Shown piece by piece: positions 8,404 through 17,915 of a stretch of DNA of 32,994 nucleotides; the stretch's first letter is position 1, and every line of letters begins with the position of its first letter. Origin of the DNA: Acidobacteriota bacterium. Lineage in GTDB: Bacteria > Acidobacteriota > Polarisedimenticolia > J045. The stretch lies in contig RFIB01000129.1 in the NCBI GenBank assembly GCA_003695625.1, positions 1 through 32,994 of the forward strand. The letters are read 5' to 3'. A program made the translations under genes and the position numbers. The notes under the pieces are model-generated. The model was given only the letters and a program-made list of their open reading frames with translations, searched no databases and was not told the origin of the DNA.

Positions 8404-9060
8404 TCACGCCGCGGGTCGCGCCTCGGCGGCGTCGGGGACCGCCTCGCCGCCCGCCTCGCCGCCCGGGGCATCCCCGTCCTCGGGCAGCGGCTGGCGCACG
8501 AACAGCTCGCCCTGGGGCGGCTTCGGGTTGGCCGGCGTCGTGCCGCGCAGCGATCCGACGTACGCCGTCACCGCCATGATGTCGACCTCGGACAGCTGGT
8601 TACCCCAGGCGATCATGCCCTTGGTCGGCACGCCGTCGTGGATCGTGCGGTGGATGTCCATCAGGTTGCCGCCGTGCAGCCAGTAGTCGTCGGTCAGGTT
8701 CGGACCGATGTTCCCGCCACCGTCGCGGGCATGGCACTGCACGCACTTGGCGATGAAGATCTTCTCCCCGGCGGAGAGCATCGCCGGGTTCTCCATCATC
8801 TTGCGCAGCACGACCTCGGAGACCTCGCCCAGCGCGAGCAGCTGCTGGCGCTGCTGCTCGTAGTACGCGTCGAGTTCCTCCTGGTACTCGTCTGCCACGA
8901 GCTTTCCCGGCCCGAAGTGGTAGTAGACGATGTACACCGGCGTCGCGATGATCGTGGCCCAGAACAGCCAGACCCACCATCGGGGCAGCGGATTGTCGTA
9001 CTCCTTGATGCCGTCGAACTCGTGCTCGCGCAGCTCGTCACGCACCTCGCGCTGACTCAT
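8404..9060 (-). CDS. ccoP: cbb3 oxidase subunit III (CcoP), single-haem form
   Basis: Membrane-anchored cytochrome c that passes electrons into the cbb3 oxidase. The 218-residue protein has the CcoP N-terminus (HEFDGIKEYDNPLPRWW), one membrane helix (about 29-47), and one cytochrome c domain with CVQCH (C106, C109, H110) and a likely axial methionine in KGMIAW (M149). Classical proteobacterial CcoP has two haem-c motifs; only one is present here. The C-terminus is an acidic, Gly/Ala-rich tail (about 193-218). The ATG overlaps the ccoQ stop by 4 bp and follows GGAGA. Confidence 0.96.
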   Translation of the reverse strand: MSQREVRDELREHEFDGIKEYDNPLPRWWVWLFWATIIATPVYIVYYHFGPGKLVADEYQEELDAYYEQQRQQLLALGEVSEVVLRKMMENPAMLSAGEKIFIAKCVQCHARDGGGNIGPNLTDDYWLHGGNLMDIHRTIHDGVPTKGMIAWGNQLSEVDIMAVTAYVGSLRGTTPANPKPPQGELFVRQPLPEDGDAPGGEAGGEAVPDAAEARPAA

Positions 9061-9252
9061 CGGTCGTCTCCGCGGCCCGGGCCGGCGGGCGCGACCGCGG
9101 GCAGGTCGTCGTCGAGCGGCAGATGCCTCGCGCGCTCGTACTGCGCGCTCCGCCGCCGCGAGAACGTGTGGATCGCGATCGTCACGAACACCGCGACGAA
9201 CAGCAGCAGGGCGGCCTCGGCCCAGCCGGACAGCCCCGCGGCCCCCATCACG

Positions 9253-9266
<14 letters not shown>
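9057..9266 (-). CDS. ccoQ: cbb3 oxidase small subunit CcoQ/FixQ
   Basis: A 69-residue protein with a single membrane helix (LLLFVAVFVTIAIHTF) followed by a basic stretch SRRRSAQYERARHLPLDDD. This is the usual layout of the CcoQ subunit, which stabilises interaction of CcoP with the oxidase core. Its position between ccoO-containing and ccoP genes supports the call. The ATG follows GGAGGA, lies within the last 14 bases of ccoNO, and the gene overlaps ccoP by 4 bp. Confidence 0.9.
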
Positions 9267-11504
<2,238 letters not shown>

Positions 11505-11508
<4 letters not shown>

Positions 11509-11900
11509 GCCGTCTCCGCATCCAGCGGCAGCGCCTCGATGGCACCGCTCTCCACCAGTTCCAGGACCCCCTGACCGTCCCCCAGCGCACCGCGGGGGAT
11601 GAACACGATCTCGGACTCGTCGGCCAGCACGACGTCGCACGCCGCGGGCTCGCCGAGAGCACGGGGCGGCGGCAGCACCAGCGGACGCCCCGGATGTGCC
11701 CGCCGCAGGACACCGCGTCCGTCCGGCCCGCGCGGACCGATGCGGACGGCGCCGTCGACGACGACGAACAGGCTCAGCGGCACCTGCCCGGCGTAGACCA
11801 GCACCTGGCCGGCCGGGCGGCGCGCGCGCAGTGCGTCCGGCAGGGCGGCGAGCCGCTCGCCGGCGGGAAGGTCGTCGTGTCGCGCGGCCCGGTCGTCCAT
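11505..11900 (-). CDS. Small cyclic-nucleotide-binding-fold protein, first gene of the cbb3 cluster
   Basis: A 131-residue protein that looks like an isolated cNMP-binding (Crp-type) sensory domain: RRPAGQVLVYAGQVPLSLFVVVDGAVRIG, then later ADESEIVFIPRGAL. There is no helix-turn-helix after it, so it is not a complete Crp/Fnr regulator. It overlaps ccoNO by 4 bp (ATGA) and heads the oxidase cluster, so it may sense a ligand or modulate oxidase assembly (inference). The phosphate-binding cassette of cAMP receptors is not clearly conserved. The ATG at 11900 has only a weak GAGG upstream. An alternative view is a decayed duplicate of a regulator; the clean overlapping frame argues for a functional gene. 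Confidence 0.7.
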
Positions 11901-11925
11901 CGCGGCCTCGATCCCGTGGCGGGCC

Positions 11926-11931
11926 AGTCTA
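11926..11931 (-). promoter_or_regulatory. Candidate -10 element of the cbb3 cluster
   Basis: On the minus strand TAGACT occurs about 26 bases before the cNMP-fold gene with no good -35 (AGCCCC at the expected place). A start near 11919 would put the centre of the FNR box at about -63, close to the class I activation position. This is a by-eye inference. Confidence 0.35.
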
Positions 11932-11975
11932 GGGGCCCGCGGGCCGGCGGGGCTTGACGGTCGTCACGGGCAGAC

Positions 11976-11989
11976 TTGATCGAGATCAA
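11976..11989. promoter_or_regulatory. Perfect FNR/Anr box
   Basis: TTGATCGAGATCAA matches the TTGAT-N4-ATCAA consensus at every defined position. It lies 75 bases upstream of the leftward cbb3 cluster and 58 bases upstream of the rightward FNR-type gene. It is well placed to control both divergent units in response to oxygen. Confidence 0.88.
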
Positions 11990-12004
11990 GTCCGGGCGGA
12001 GAAT
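11976..12004 (+). promoter_or_regulatory. Candidate promoter of the FNR-type gene, overlapped by the FNR box
   Basis: TTGATC (11976-11981), a 17-base spacer and GAGAAT (11999-12004) form a plausible sigma70 promoter. The -35 is itself the left half of the FNR box, so bound regulator would be expected to block it, giving negative autoregulation. A CCGGGC/GCCCGG inverted repeat with a 7-base spacer (11992-12010) spans the -10. Confidence 0.45.
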
Positions 12005-12047
12005 GCCCGGGCCGCACCGCGGCCGGGGAGAGGACGGAGGCACGCGC

Positions 12048-12779
12048 GTGGACCGCGACAGCGACGAGCTGCGACCGCCCGCCGGCAACTGCTTCGTCTG
12101 CCAGGCCCGCGAACGCACCGAATGGTGCCGGCTGGGCGAGGACGAGCTCGGTCTGCTCAACCGGCACAAGATCGCCAACCGGTACGAACCGGGCCAGGTG
12201 ATCTTCTACCAGGGCAACCCGTGCCTCGGAATCCACTGCATCGAGGAGGGCACGGTCGCGCTGCGCAAGGCGGCGTCGGACGGCCAGGAGATGGTCGCCC
12301 GCCTGTTCCACGCCGGCGACACGCTCGGCTACCTCGCCTACTTCGCGGAGACCGGGTACACCGGGACCGCCGTGGCGGTCACGCCCGCGCACGTCTGCTT
12401 CATCGAGCGCACGGCGGTCCGCGAGCTGCTCGCCCGCAACCCGGCGCTCGGCCTCGCGTTCCTGCGCCGCACCGCGGAAAACCTGCGCGATGCCGAGGAC
12501 GCCCGTCTCCGCGACGCCGCGCTGCCGCTGCGGATCCGCCTCGCGCACCTGCTGCTCGTGTTCAAGGACCGGTTCGGCACCGCCGACGAGGACGGCACGA
12601 TCTCGATCGACCTGCCCCTGTCCCGGCAGGACATCGCCGCGATGCTCGGTGTCCGGCCGGAGTCGCTCTCGCGGGCGATCCGCCAGCTCGAACGGTCGGG
12701 GGCGGCCCGCTTCTCGCGCCGGCTGGTCCGGGTTCCCGACCTCGATCTGCTGTTCGACCAGCTCGAGGAAGCCGGCTGA
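12048..12779 (+). CDS. FNR-type oxygen-responsive Crp/Fnr regulator
   Basis: A 243-residue Crp/Fnr protein. The N-terminus has C15-x2-C18-x8-C27 (NCFVCQARERTEWC). C117 in AHVCFIER aligns by eye with the fourth cluster ligand of E. coli FNR (SMVCEIPF). All four candidate [4Fe-4S] cysteines are thus present, though the third spacing differs from E. coli (x5). The effector domain is at about 35-140. The C-terminal helix-turn-helix SRQDIAAMLGVRPESLSRAI keeps the E-x2-S-R recognition pattern that reads TTGAT half-sites. The track start at 11976 lies inside the promoter; GTG 12048 follows GGAGG with a 7-base gap and is preferred. It diverges from the cbb3 cluster across a perfect FNR box. Confidence 0.92.
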   Translation: MDRDSDELRPPAGNCFVCQARERTEWCRLGEDELGLLNRHKIANRYEPGQVIFYQGNPCLGIHCIEEGTVALRKAASDGQEMVARLFHAGDTLGYLAYFAETGYTGTAVAVTPAHVCFIERTAVRELLARNPALGLAFLRRTAENLRDAEDARLRDAALPLRIRLAHLLLVFKDRFGTADEDGTISIDLPLSRQDIAAMLGVRPESLSRAIRQLERSGAARFSRRLVRVPDLDLLFDQLEEAG

Positions 12780-12803
12780 TCACGGGCCGGGGCGCCCCTC
12801 GCC

Positions 12804-12809
12804 TATGAT
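12804..12809 (+). promoter_or_regulatory. Candidate -10 element before the SCP2-like gene
   Basis: TATGAT sits about 50 bases before the SCP2-like start codon, in the short gap after the FNR-type gene. No convincing -35 is seen. Confidence 0.35.
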
Positions 12810-12859
12810 GAGCGACCGGCGGCGTGCCGTCGCACGCACGCCGGGGAGAGGACGACACG

Positions 12860-13285
12860 ATGGGCGGCTTCCGCAGCGGTGACGAGTTCGTCAGGGTGTT
12901 CGACAGGCTCTGGACGATGATCGACGAGCATCCCGAGGTCGGTCCGAAGCTCCGGGAGGCACGCGCGCCGCACCGGTTCTCCTTCACCGACCTCGACCTC
13001 GAGCTGAACGTGACCTACAGCGAGGAGCCCGGACACAACCTGCGCTGGGTCTGGGGCCGCGAGGGATGCGACTGGGAGCCGCTGATCTCGCTGGCGATGA
13101 CCAGCGAGGTGGCCAACCGCTACTTCCAGGGCAAGGAGAACGTCGCGACGGCGGTCCTGTTCGGCCGGATCCGGCTGTCCGGTCCGATGGCGACGATCCT
13201 CAAGCTCGCGCCGGTGCTGCGGCCGATCGAGCCGCTCTACCGCGAGATGCTCGTCCGCGAGGGTCTCGACCACCTGCTGGCCTGA
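12860..13285 (+). CDS. SCP2/sterol-carrier-like domain protein
   Basis: A 141-residue soluble protein resembling the SCP2 lipid-binding fold. FSFTDLDLELNVTYSEE and the final part (VLFGRIRLSGPMATILKLAP) follow the pattern of single-domain SCP2 proteins, whose last strands and helix line a hydrophobic tunnel. The fold predicts binding or transfer of acyl chains, isoprenoids or similar lipids; the ligand is unknown. ATG 12860 follows GGGGAGAGG with 8 bases spacing; the track start at 12824 lacks this. It ends 34 bases before the WS/DGAT gene on the same strand, so a lipid-related pair is likely. Confidence 0.72.
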   Translation: MGGFRSGDEFVRVFDRLWTMIDEHPEVGPKLREARAPHRFSFTDLDLELNVTYSEEPGHNLRWVWGREGCDWEPLISLAMTSEVANRYFQGKENVATAVLFGRIRLSGPMATILKLAPVLRPIEPLYREMLVREGLDHLLA

Positions 13286-13319
13286 CGGCCGCACCGTCCC
13301 GGGTCGAGGGAGACGGACC

Positions 13320-14777
13320 GTGACCGACCGACCGCGCCGCGAACCGATGTCGAGGGTCGACGCCGCGTGGCTGCGCATGGATCAGCCGACCAACCGGATG
13401 ATCGTCACCGGCGTGATGTTCTTCGAGCAGCCCGTCGACTACGCGCGGCTGCGGCGGCTGATCGAGGACCGGATGCTGCGCTTCCGGCGCTTCCGCCAGC
13501 GCGTGGTCGACCCGGGGGTGCCGCTGGCCGGACCGTACTGGATCGACGACCGGCCGGTCGATCTCGACCACCATCTCGTCCGGGAGCGCCTGCCGGAGCC
13601 CGCGGACGAGACCGTCCTGCAGCGGCGCGTCGGCGAGCTGATGGCGACGCCGCTCGATCCGGAGCGGCCGCTGTGGCAGTTCCACTGCCTCGAGCACGAG
13701 CCGGGCCGCAGCCGCGCGGTCGTCTGCCGGATCCACCACTGCATCGCGGACGGGATCGCGCTGATCTACGTGATGATGTCGCTGATGGACCAGGACGGCG
13801 CCGCCGGTGCCCTTCCCGCGCAGGAGCGGCAGGACGGGCCGCCGGAGGACGACGAGGACGGCCGCACGCAGGCGGGCTCGCCGCTCGAGGCGATGCTCCG
13901 CGGCCTGCGCCGCGCGCTCGGCTCGACGTGGAGCGCGGCCGGCTCGGTGCTCGAGGAGGGGCTGCAGCTCTTCACCGAGCCGCACCGGACGCTCGATCTG
14001 GCGGCGCTCGCCGTCTCGGGGCTCGGCTCGCTGGCCAAGCTGCTGACGCTGCCCGCCGACTCGGACACGCTGTTCCGCGGCACGCTGGGGATCGAGAAGG
14101 CCTGCGCATGGTCGCGCGACTATCCGCTGCCCCAGGTCAAGGAGATCGCGCGGGTCTTCGGCGGCACGATCAACGACGTGCTGGTCACCGCGGCCGCGGG
14201 CGCGCTGCGCCGCTACATGGTCGAGCGCGGCGAGTCGCCGGACGGTGTCGAGATCCGCGCGATGATCCCGGTCAACCTCCGGCCGCTCGAGCGCGCGTCC
14301 GAGCTCGGCAACCACTTCGGTCTCGTCTACCTGTCGCTGCCGGTCGGCATCGAGGATCCGTTCGACCGGTTCCTCGAGACGAAGGCCCGCATGGACGCGA
14401 TCAAGCGCTCGCCCGAGGCGCTGGTCGCGTTCCAGGTGCTGCGCGGACTGGGATACGTGCCGCGCGGCGGGACGACCCCGGTCGTCGAGATGTTCGCCCG
14501 CAAGGCGACGGCGGTGATGACCAACGTCCCGGGACCGCGCGAGCCGATCTCGCTTGCCGGGAGCCGGCTCGAGCGGGCGATGTTCTGGGTGCCGCGCTCG
14601 GGACCGATCGGACTCGGGCTGAGCATCCTGAGCTACGCGGGGCGCGTCTACGTCGGCATCGCGACCGACGCCGGGCTGGTGCCGGACCCGCAGCGGATCG
14701 CCGAGCACTTCCACGACGAGCTGGCCGCGATGGTCGAGCTGGTCGAGCTGCCGCGACGCGACGGGATGGCGCCCTGA
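13320..14777 (+). CDS. WS/DGAT-family O-acyltransferase (wax ester synthase/diacylglycerol acyltransferase)
   Basis: Transfers an acyl group from acyl-CoA to a fatty alcohol or diacylglycerol, forming wax ester or triacylglycerol. The 485-residue length fits the family. The catalytic HHxxxDG motif is intact as HHCIADG (H139, H140, D144), preceded by the PLW motif (ERPLWQFH). The later ND motif is visible in GTINDVLVTAAAG, and the C-terminal part has NVPGPREP and GLSILSYAGRVYVGI, typical of the DUF1298 half. A charged linker (about 165-185) replaces a conserved core. The GTG at 13320 follows GAGGGAGAC. The enzyme class suggests neutral lipid storage, but no alcohol-forming reductase is in the window, so product type is open. 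Confidence 0.93.
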   Translation: MTDRPRREPMSRVDAAWLRMDQPTNRMIVTGVMFFEQPVDYARLRRLIEDRMLRFRRFRQRVVDPGVPLAGPYWIDDRPVDLDHHLVRERLPEPADETVLQRRVGELMATPLDPERPLWQFHCLEHEPGRSRAVVCRIHHCIADGIALIYVMMSLMDQDGAAGALPAQERQDGPPEDDEDGRTQAGSPLEAMLRGLRRALGSTWSAAGSVLEEGLQLFTEPHRTLDLAALAVSGLGSLAKLLTLPADSDTLFRGTLGIEKACAWSRDYPLPQVKEIARVFGGTINDVLVTAAAGALRRYMVERGESPDGVEIRAMIPVNLRPLERASELGNHFGLVYLSLPVGIEDPFDRFLETKARMDAIKRSPEALVAFQVLRGLGYVPRGGTTPVVEMFARKATAVMTNVPGPREPISLAGSRLERAMFWVPRSGPIGLGLSILSYAGRVYVGIATDAGLVPDPQRIAEHFHDELAAMVELVELPRRDGMAP

Positions 14778-14793
14778 CCGCCCTGCCGCCGCC

Positions 14794-15618
14794 TCAGGAC
14801 GCGTCCAGCAGCGGGGCGAGCATCCGGCGGATGCGCGTCGCCTCGCGCTGGAGCCGGTAGGCGCCGGTCCGCACCGCCTCGGACGCGGCGCGCAGCTCGT
14901 ACTCGATGGCGAGGATCTCGCCGATCATCGCCTCGGCGAAGCGCTCGGTCGGCGCCCGGACCTCGTTCTCGGCCGGCATCGCCCGCTGCGCGGGCTCGCG
15001 GACCCGCGACCAGCTCAGCTCCGCCTGCCGGACGATCCCGACGACCCGCTGGCCGAGCAGCCCGATCCGGGCCAGCGTGTTGTCGATCTGCGCGACGGTG
15101 CGCCGCGCGACCAGTCGCGCCCGCGCCCGGTTCGGGGCCTTGTCGGCCTCGAGCTGGAGGGCCAGGGCCCGCAGCCGCGTGATCGCGTCGACGAGCCGCT
15201 GCCGCTCCCGAAGCCAGGCGCGCTCGGTCGCGTCGAGGGCCTGGATCGTCCGCTCGACCTGCGCCTCGTGGCTCGCCGCCGCGAGCGTCGCCTCGCGCAT
15301 CAGCCGTGCCAGCGGGTCCCGCCGTCCGCGGCCCTCCTGGTGCAGCGCGAGCGAGTAGGGGTCCAGCACGCGGTTGATCCGGTGGCCCGCGAACGGCTCG
15401 ACGCCCGCCTTGTGTCCGGCGTGCAGCACGAAGCGGACATGCTCGTCGAGATCGATCAGTGCGCCGAGCAGCTCCGAGGCGATGCTGCCGGCGCGCGTCT
15501 CCCAGGCGACGTCCTCGGGGACGACGGCGGGACCTGAGGCGGCGAGCAGCGCCGCCACGAGAATGACCCGCCCCCGGACCGGGCGCGCGCCGGGCCCGCC
15601 GCGGCGGCGTGAGCTCAT
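14794..15618 (-). CDS. Hypothetical exported helical (coiled-coil) protein
   Basis: I do not recognise this 274-residue protein. After an Arg-rich N-terminus a hydrophobic signal or anchor appears (GRVILVAALLAASGPAVV), then mostly alpha-helical, charged sequence rich in Ala, Arg, Glu and Leu (about 80-270) with long stretches compatible with coiled coil. No catalytic motif or cysteine cluster is seen. The start ATG 15618 overlaps the stop of the 39-residue zinc-ribbon-like gene as ATGA; the longer track ORF runs into that gene out of frame. The 3' end converges on the WS/DGAT gene with a 16-base gap. It could be a cell-envelope structural or adaptor protein. Confidence 0.7.
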   Translation of the reverse strand: MSSRRRGGPGARPVRGRVILVAALLAASGPAVVPEDVAWETRAGSIASELLGALIDLDEHVRFVLHAGHKAGVEPFAGHRINRVLDPYSLALHQEGRGRRDPLARLMREATLAAASHEAQVERTIQALDATERAWLRERQRLVDAITRLRALALQLEADKAPNRARARLVARRTVAQIDNTLARIGLLGQRVVGIVRQAELSWSRVREPAQRAMPAENEVRAPTERFAEAMIGEILAIEYELRAASEAVRTGAYRLQREATRIRRMLAPLLDAS

Positions 15619-15734
15619 TCCTTGATCTTCTTGGGCTTGCAGAGCTTCTTCTTCTTCTTCGAGACGGCGCCGCACTTGGTGCACTCGTAGCGTCCCGGCT
15701 TGCGCGGCTTCCTCGGCTTGTCCCTGATGCACAC
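15615..15734 (-). CDS. 39-residue lysine-rich zinc-ribbon-like protein
   Basis: A very small protein beginning at GTG 15734, with GGAG about 9 bases upstream. It contains CTKC, a lysine run and LCKPKKIKE at the end, giving three clustered cysteines (C18, C21, C32) plus C2. Short proteins with a C-x2-C-G...KKKxLCKPxK pattern recur in several bacterial phyla as uncharacterised predicted zinc-binding peptides (from memory; not searched). Its codon content is lysine-rich, unlike the arginine-rich neighbours, which supports selection on the protein. It overlaps the coiled-coil gene by 4 bp, so the two are probably co-translated. Confidence 0.7.
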   Translation of the reverse strand: MCIRDKPRKPRKPGRYECTKCGAVSKKKKKLCKPKKIKE

Positions 15735-15795
15735 GGTGCGGCGTCTCCGGTCGGACCGGCCACGGGCCCACCTCGCGCGCGACGGCCGGTCGTGG

Positions 15796-15801
15796 ATTAT
15801 C
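15796..15801 (-). promoter_or_regulatory. Candidate -10 element for the zinc-ribbon operon
   Basis: GATAAT on the minus strand lies about 60 bases before GTG 15734, in an A/T-rich patch (GGATTATCTTAG) of an otherwise GC-rich gap. The expected -35 (GCTTCG) is poor. Confidence 0.35.
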
Positions 15802-15886
15802 TTAGCGCGGTCGGCCCGCGAAGCCCTTCCGGGTCGGCGCGACCGGCCGCACATCCCTTCCCTCCGGATCCCCTGCGGAGCAGAAC

Positions 15887-17827
15887 GTGACTCACCGGAC
15901 ACGGACGTCGATTCCCCTGATCCCGCTCGAGACGCTGTTCGGCAACCCCGATCGCATCGCCCCCTCGCTGGCCCCGGACGGCAGGCGGCTGACGTATGTC
16001 GCGCCGCTCGACGGGGTGCTCAACGTGTTCCTGCACGAACGCGGCGGGGGGCAGGACCGGCCGCTGACGCGGGACCGCGGCCGCGGCATCCGTCGTCAGG
16101 GCTGGGCCTGGGATGGACGGCACGTGCTGTATCTGCAGGATCGGGACGGCGACGAGAACTGGCGCCTGTTCGCGATCGACGCCGGGACCGGGGACGAGCG
16201 GCTGCTGACGCCCGACGCGCCGGACCAGGCCCACCCCGTCCAGGTGCAGATCCTCGCCTCGAGCCCGCGACACCCCTCGACGCTGCTCGTCGGACTCAAC
16301 CGCCGCGACGAGCGCGTGCACGACGTCTACCGGCTCGGGCTGACCGACGGGCGGCTCGAGGAGATCGAGCGCGGCGATCCCACCGTGATCGGCTGGCTCG
16401 CCGACCACGAGCTGGTCGTGCGCGGCCGCCTGCGCTCCGAGCCGGACGGCGGGACGACGCTGCTGATGCGCGACGCTCCCGGCGCCCCGTGGCGTGAGGC
16501 GATCCGCTGGTCTGCCGAGGATGCGCCGCTGTCCGGCCCGCTGCGGTTCACCGAGGACAACCGTCGCCTGTGGATGCGGGACAGCCGGGACCGCAACGCG
16601 GCGGCGCTCGTCCTGTTCGACCCGGCCACCGGAGAGACGACCGAGATCGCGTCGGACCCGGAGTACGACGTCTCGGCGACCGCCTTTCACCCGACGCGCC
16701 ACGAGATCCAGGCGGTCGCCTTCACCCGCGCGCGCCGCGAGTGGCGCGTGCTCGACGAGGCGGTGCGGTCCGACTTCGAGCACCTGCTCGCGGCCGATGC
16801 CGGCGAGCTGTCGCTCGTCGACCGCTCGCTCGACGACAGGCTGTGGCTTGTCGCCTGGACGCGCGACGACGGTCCCGTCGCCTACGCCCTGTGGGACCGC
16901 GAGGCGGCTCGCGTCGAGCACCTGTTCGTGCACCGCGAGGCGCTGGTCGGCCTGCCGCTGGCGCGGATGGAGCCGGTGACGATCGACGCGCGTGACGGGC
17001 TGAGCCTGCACGCCTACCTGACGCGTCCCCCGTTCGGCGAGGCGCCGTGGCCGCTGGTCCTGGTCGTCCACGGCGGCCCGTGGGTGCGCGACACCTGGGG
17101 CTACGACCCCGAGGCACAGTGGCTCGCCAACCGCGGGTACGCCTGCCTGCAGGTCAACTACCGCGGGTCGACCGGCTACGGCAAGGCGTTCCTGGCGGCG
17201 GGCGACCGCGAGTGGGGCGGCCGGATGCAGGACGACCTGACCGACGCGGTGATGTGGGCCGTGCAGCAGGGGATCGCCGATCCGGAGCGCGTGGCGATCT
17301 GGGGCGGGAGCTACGGCGGCTATGCCGCGCTGGCCGGGGTGACCTTCACGCCCGGGGTCTACCGCTGCGGCGTCTCGATCGTCGGGCCGTCGAACCTGCT
17401 GACGTTCCTCGACTCGGTGCCGCCCTACTGGGAGAGCTTCCGGGCGATGCTCGACCGGCGCGTCGGCCGGCTGCCACGCTACACCGACGGCGAGCGCGCC
17501 GGGCAGGTCAAGCTGGAGGCCGACCTGACCGACGAGGATCGGCGCGAACTCGAGTTCCTGCGGGCGCGATCGCCGCTGTTCCACGCGGATCGCGTGCGCT
17601 GTCCGATGCTGATCGCCCAGGGCGCGAACGACCCGCGCGTCAAGAAGGCCGAGAGCGACCAGTTCGTCGCCGCGATGCGCGAACGGGGACTGGAGATCGA
17701 GTACGTCGTGTACGAGGACGAGGGGCACGGCTTCGCGCGGCCGGAGAACCGGCTGGACTTCTACCGCAGGGCGGAGCGGTTCCTGGCCCGGCACCTCGGC
17801 GGTCGCTGCGAGGAGGGCACCGGCTGA
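15887..17827 (+). CDS. S9 family prolyl-oligopeptidase-like peptidase
   Basis: A 646-residue serine peptidase of the prolyl oligopeptidase/acylaminoacyl peptidase class. The first about 370 residues form WD/TolB-like beta-propeller blades (for example APSLAPDGRRLTYVAP). The C-terminal alpha/beta hydrolase domain carries HGGPWVRD and the triad S475 (GGSYGGYA), D582 (GANDPRV) and H614 (DEGHGF). No signal peptide is evident, so a cytoplasmic peptidase is likely. GTG 15887 follows GGAG with a 6-base gap. The gene is separated from the downstream bd-like oxidase by 88 bases including a small hairpin and its own promoter, so it is probably a separate unit. Confidence 0.94.
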   Translation: MTHRTRTSIPLIPLETLFGNPDRIAPSLAPDGRRLTYVAPLDGVLNVFLHERGGGQDRPLTRDRGRGIRRQGWAWDGRHVLYLQDRDGDENWRLFAIDAGTGDERLLTPDAPDQAHPVQVQILASSPRHPSTLLVGLNRRDERVHDVYRLGLTDGRLEEIERGDPTVIGWLADHELVVRGRLRSEPDGGTTLLMRDAPGAPWREAIRWSAEDAPLSGPLRFTEDNRRLWMRDSRDRNAAALVLFDPATGETTEIASDPEYDVSATAFHPTRHEIQAVAFTRARREWRVLDEAVRSDFEHLLAADAGELSLVDRSLDDRLWLVAWTRDDGPVAYALWDREAARVEHLFVHREALVGLPLARMEPVTIDARDGLSLHAYLTRPPFGEAPWPLVLVVHGGPWVRDTWGYDPEAQWLANRGYACLQVNYRGSTGYGKAFLAAGDREWGGRMQDDLTDAVMWAVQQGIADPERVAIWGGSYGGYAALAGVTFTPGVYRCGVSIVGPSNLLTFLDSVPPYWESFRAMLDRRVGRLPRYTDGERAGQVKLEADLTDEDRRELEFLRARSPLFHADRVRCPMLIAQGANDPRVKKAESDQFVAAMRERGLEIEYVVYEDEGHGFARPENRLDFYRRAERFLARHLGGRCEEGTG

Positions 17828-17829
17828 CA

Positions 17830-17846
17830 CGCCGCCCGTTGCGGCG
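17830..17846 (+). terminator. Weak hairpin after the S9 peptidase gene
   Basis: CGCCGC-CCGTT-GCGGCG forms a perfect 6-bp stem just after the peptidase stop codon, but no T-run follows. It overlaps the proposed -35 of the next gene, so it may instead be incidental or regulatory. Confidence 0.3.
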
Positions 17847-17867
17847 GCCAGCTTACCGTCAAATAAT
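17839..17867 (+). promoter_or_regulatory. Candidate promoter of the bd-like oxidase pair
   Basis: TTGCGG (17839-17844), a 17-base spacer and AATAAT (17862-17867) lie about 50 bases before the first oxidase gene. No FNR box is visible in this gap, unlike the cbb3 promoter region. Confidence 0.5.
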
Positions 17868-17915
17868 GCCGGGTCGACGGGCGGCCCCCGGAGCCGCTCC
17901 GGCGCGGGAGGACGG

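Noticed and set aside
6447-8471. 674-residue minus-strand ORF joining ccoG and ccoH
   Set aside because: Only its last 163 residues are real (ccoH). The upstream part is out of frame with ccoG, and a strong ribosome site marks the internal GTG at 6938.
15797-17830. 677-residue minus-strand ORF opposite the S9 peptidase
   Set aside because: Antisense to a peptidase with a complete catalytic triad; repetitive composition only.
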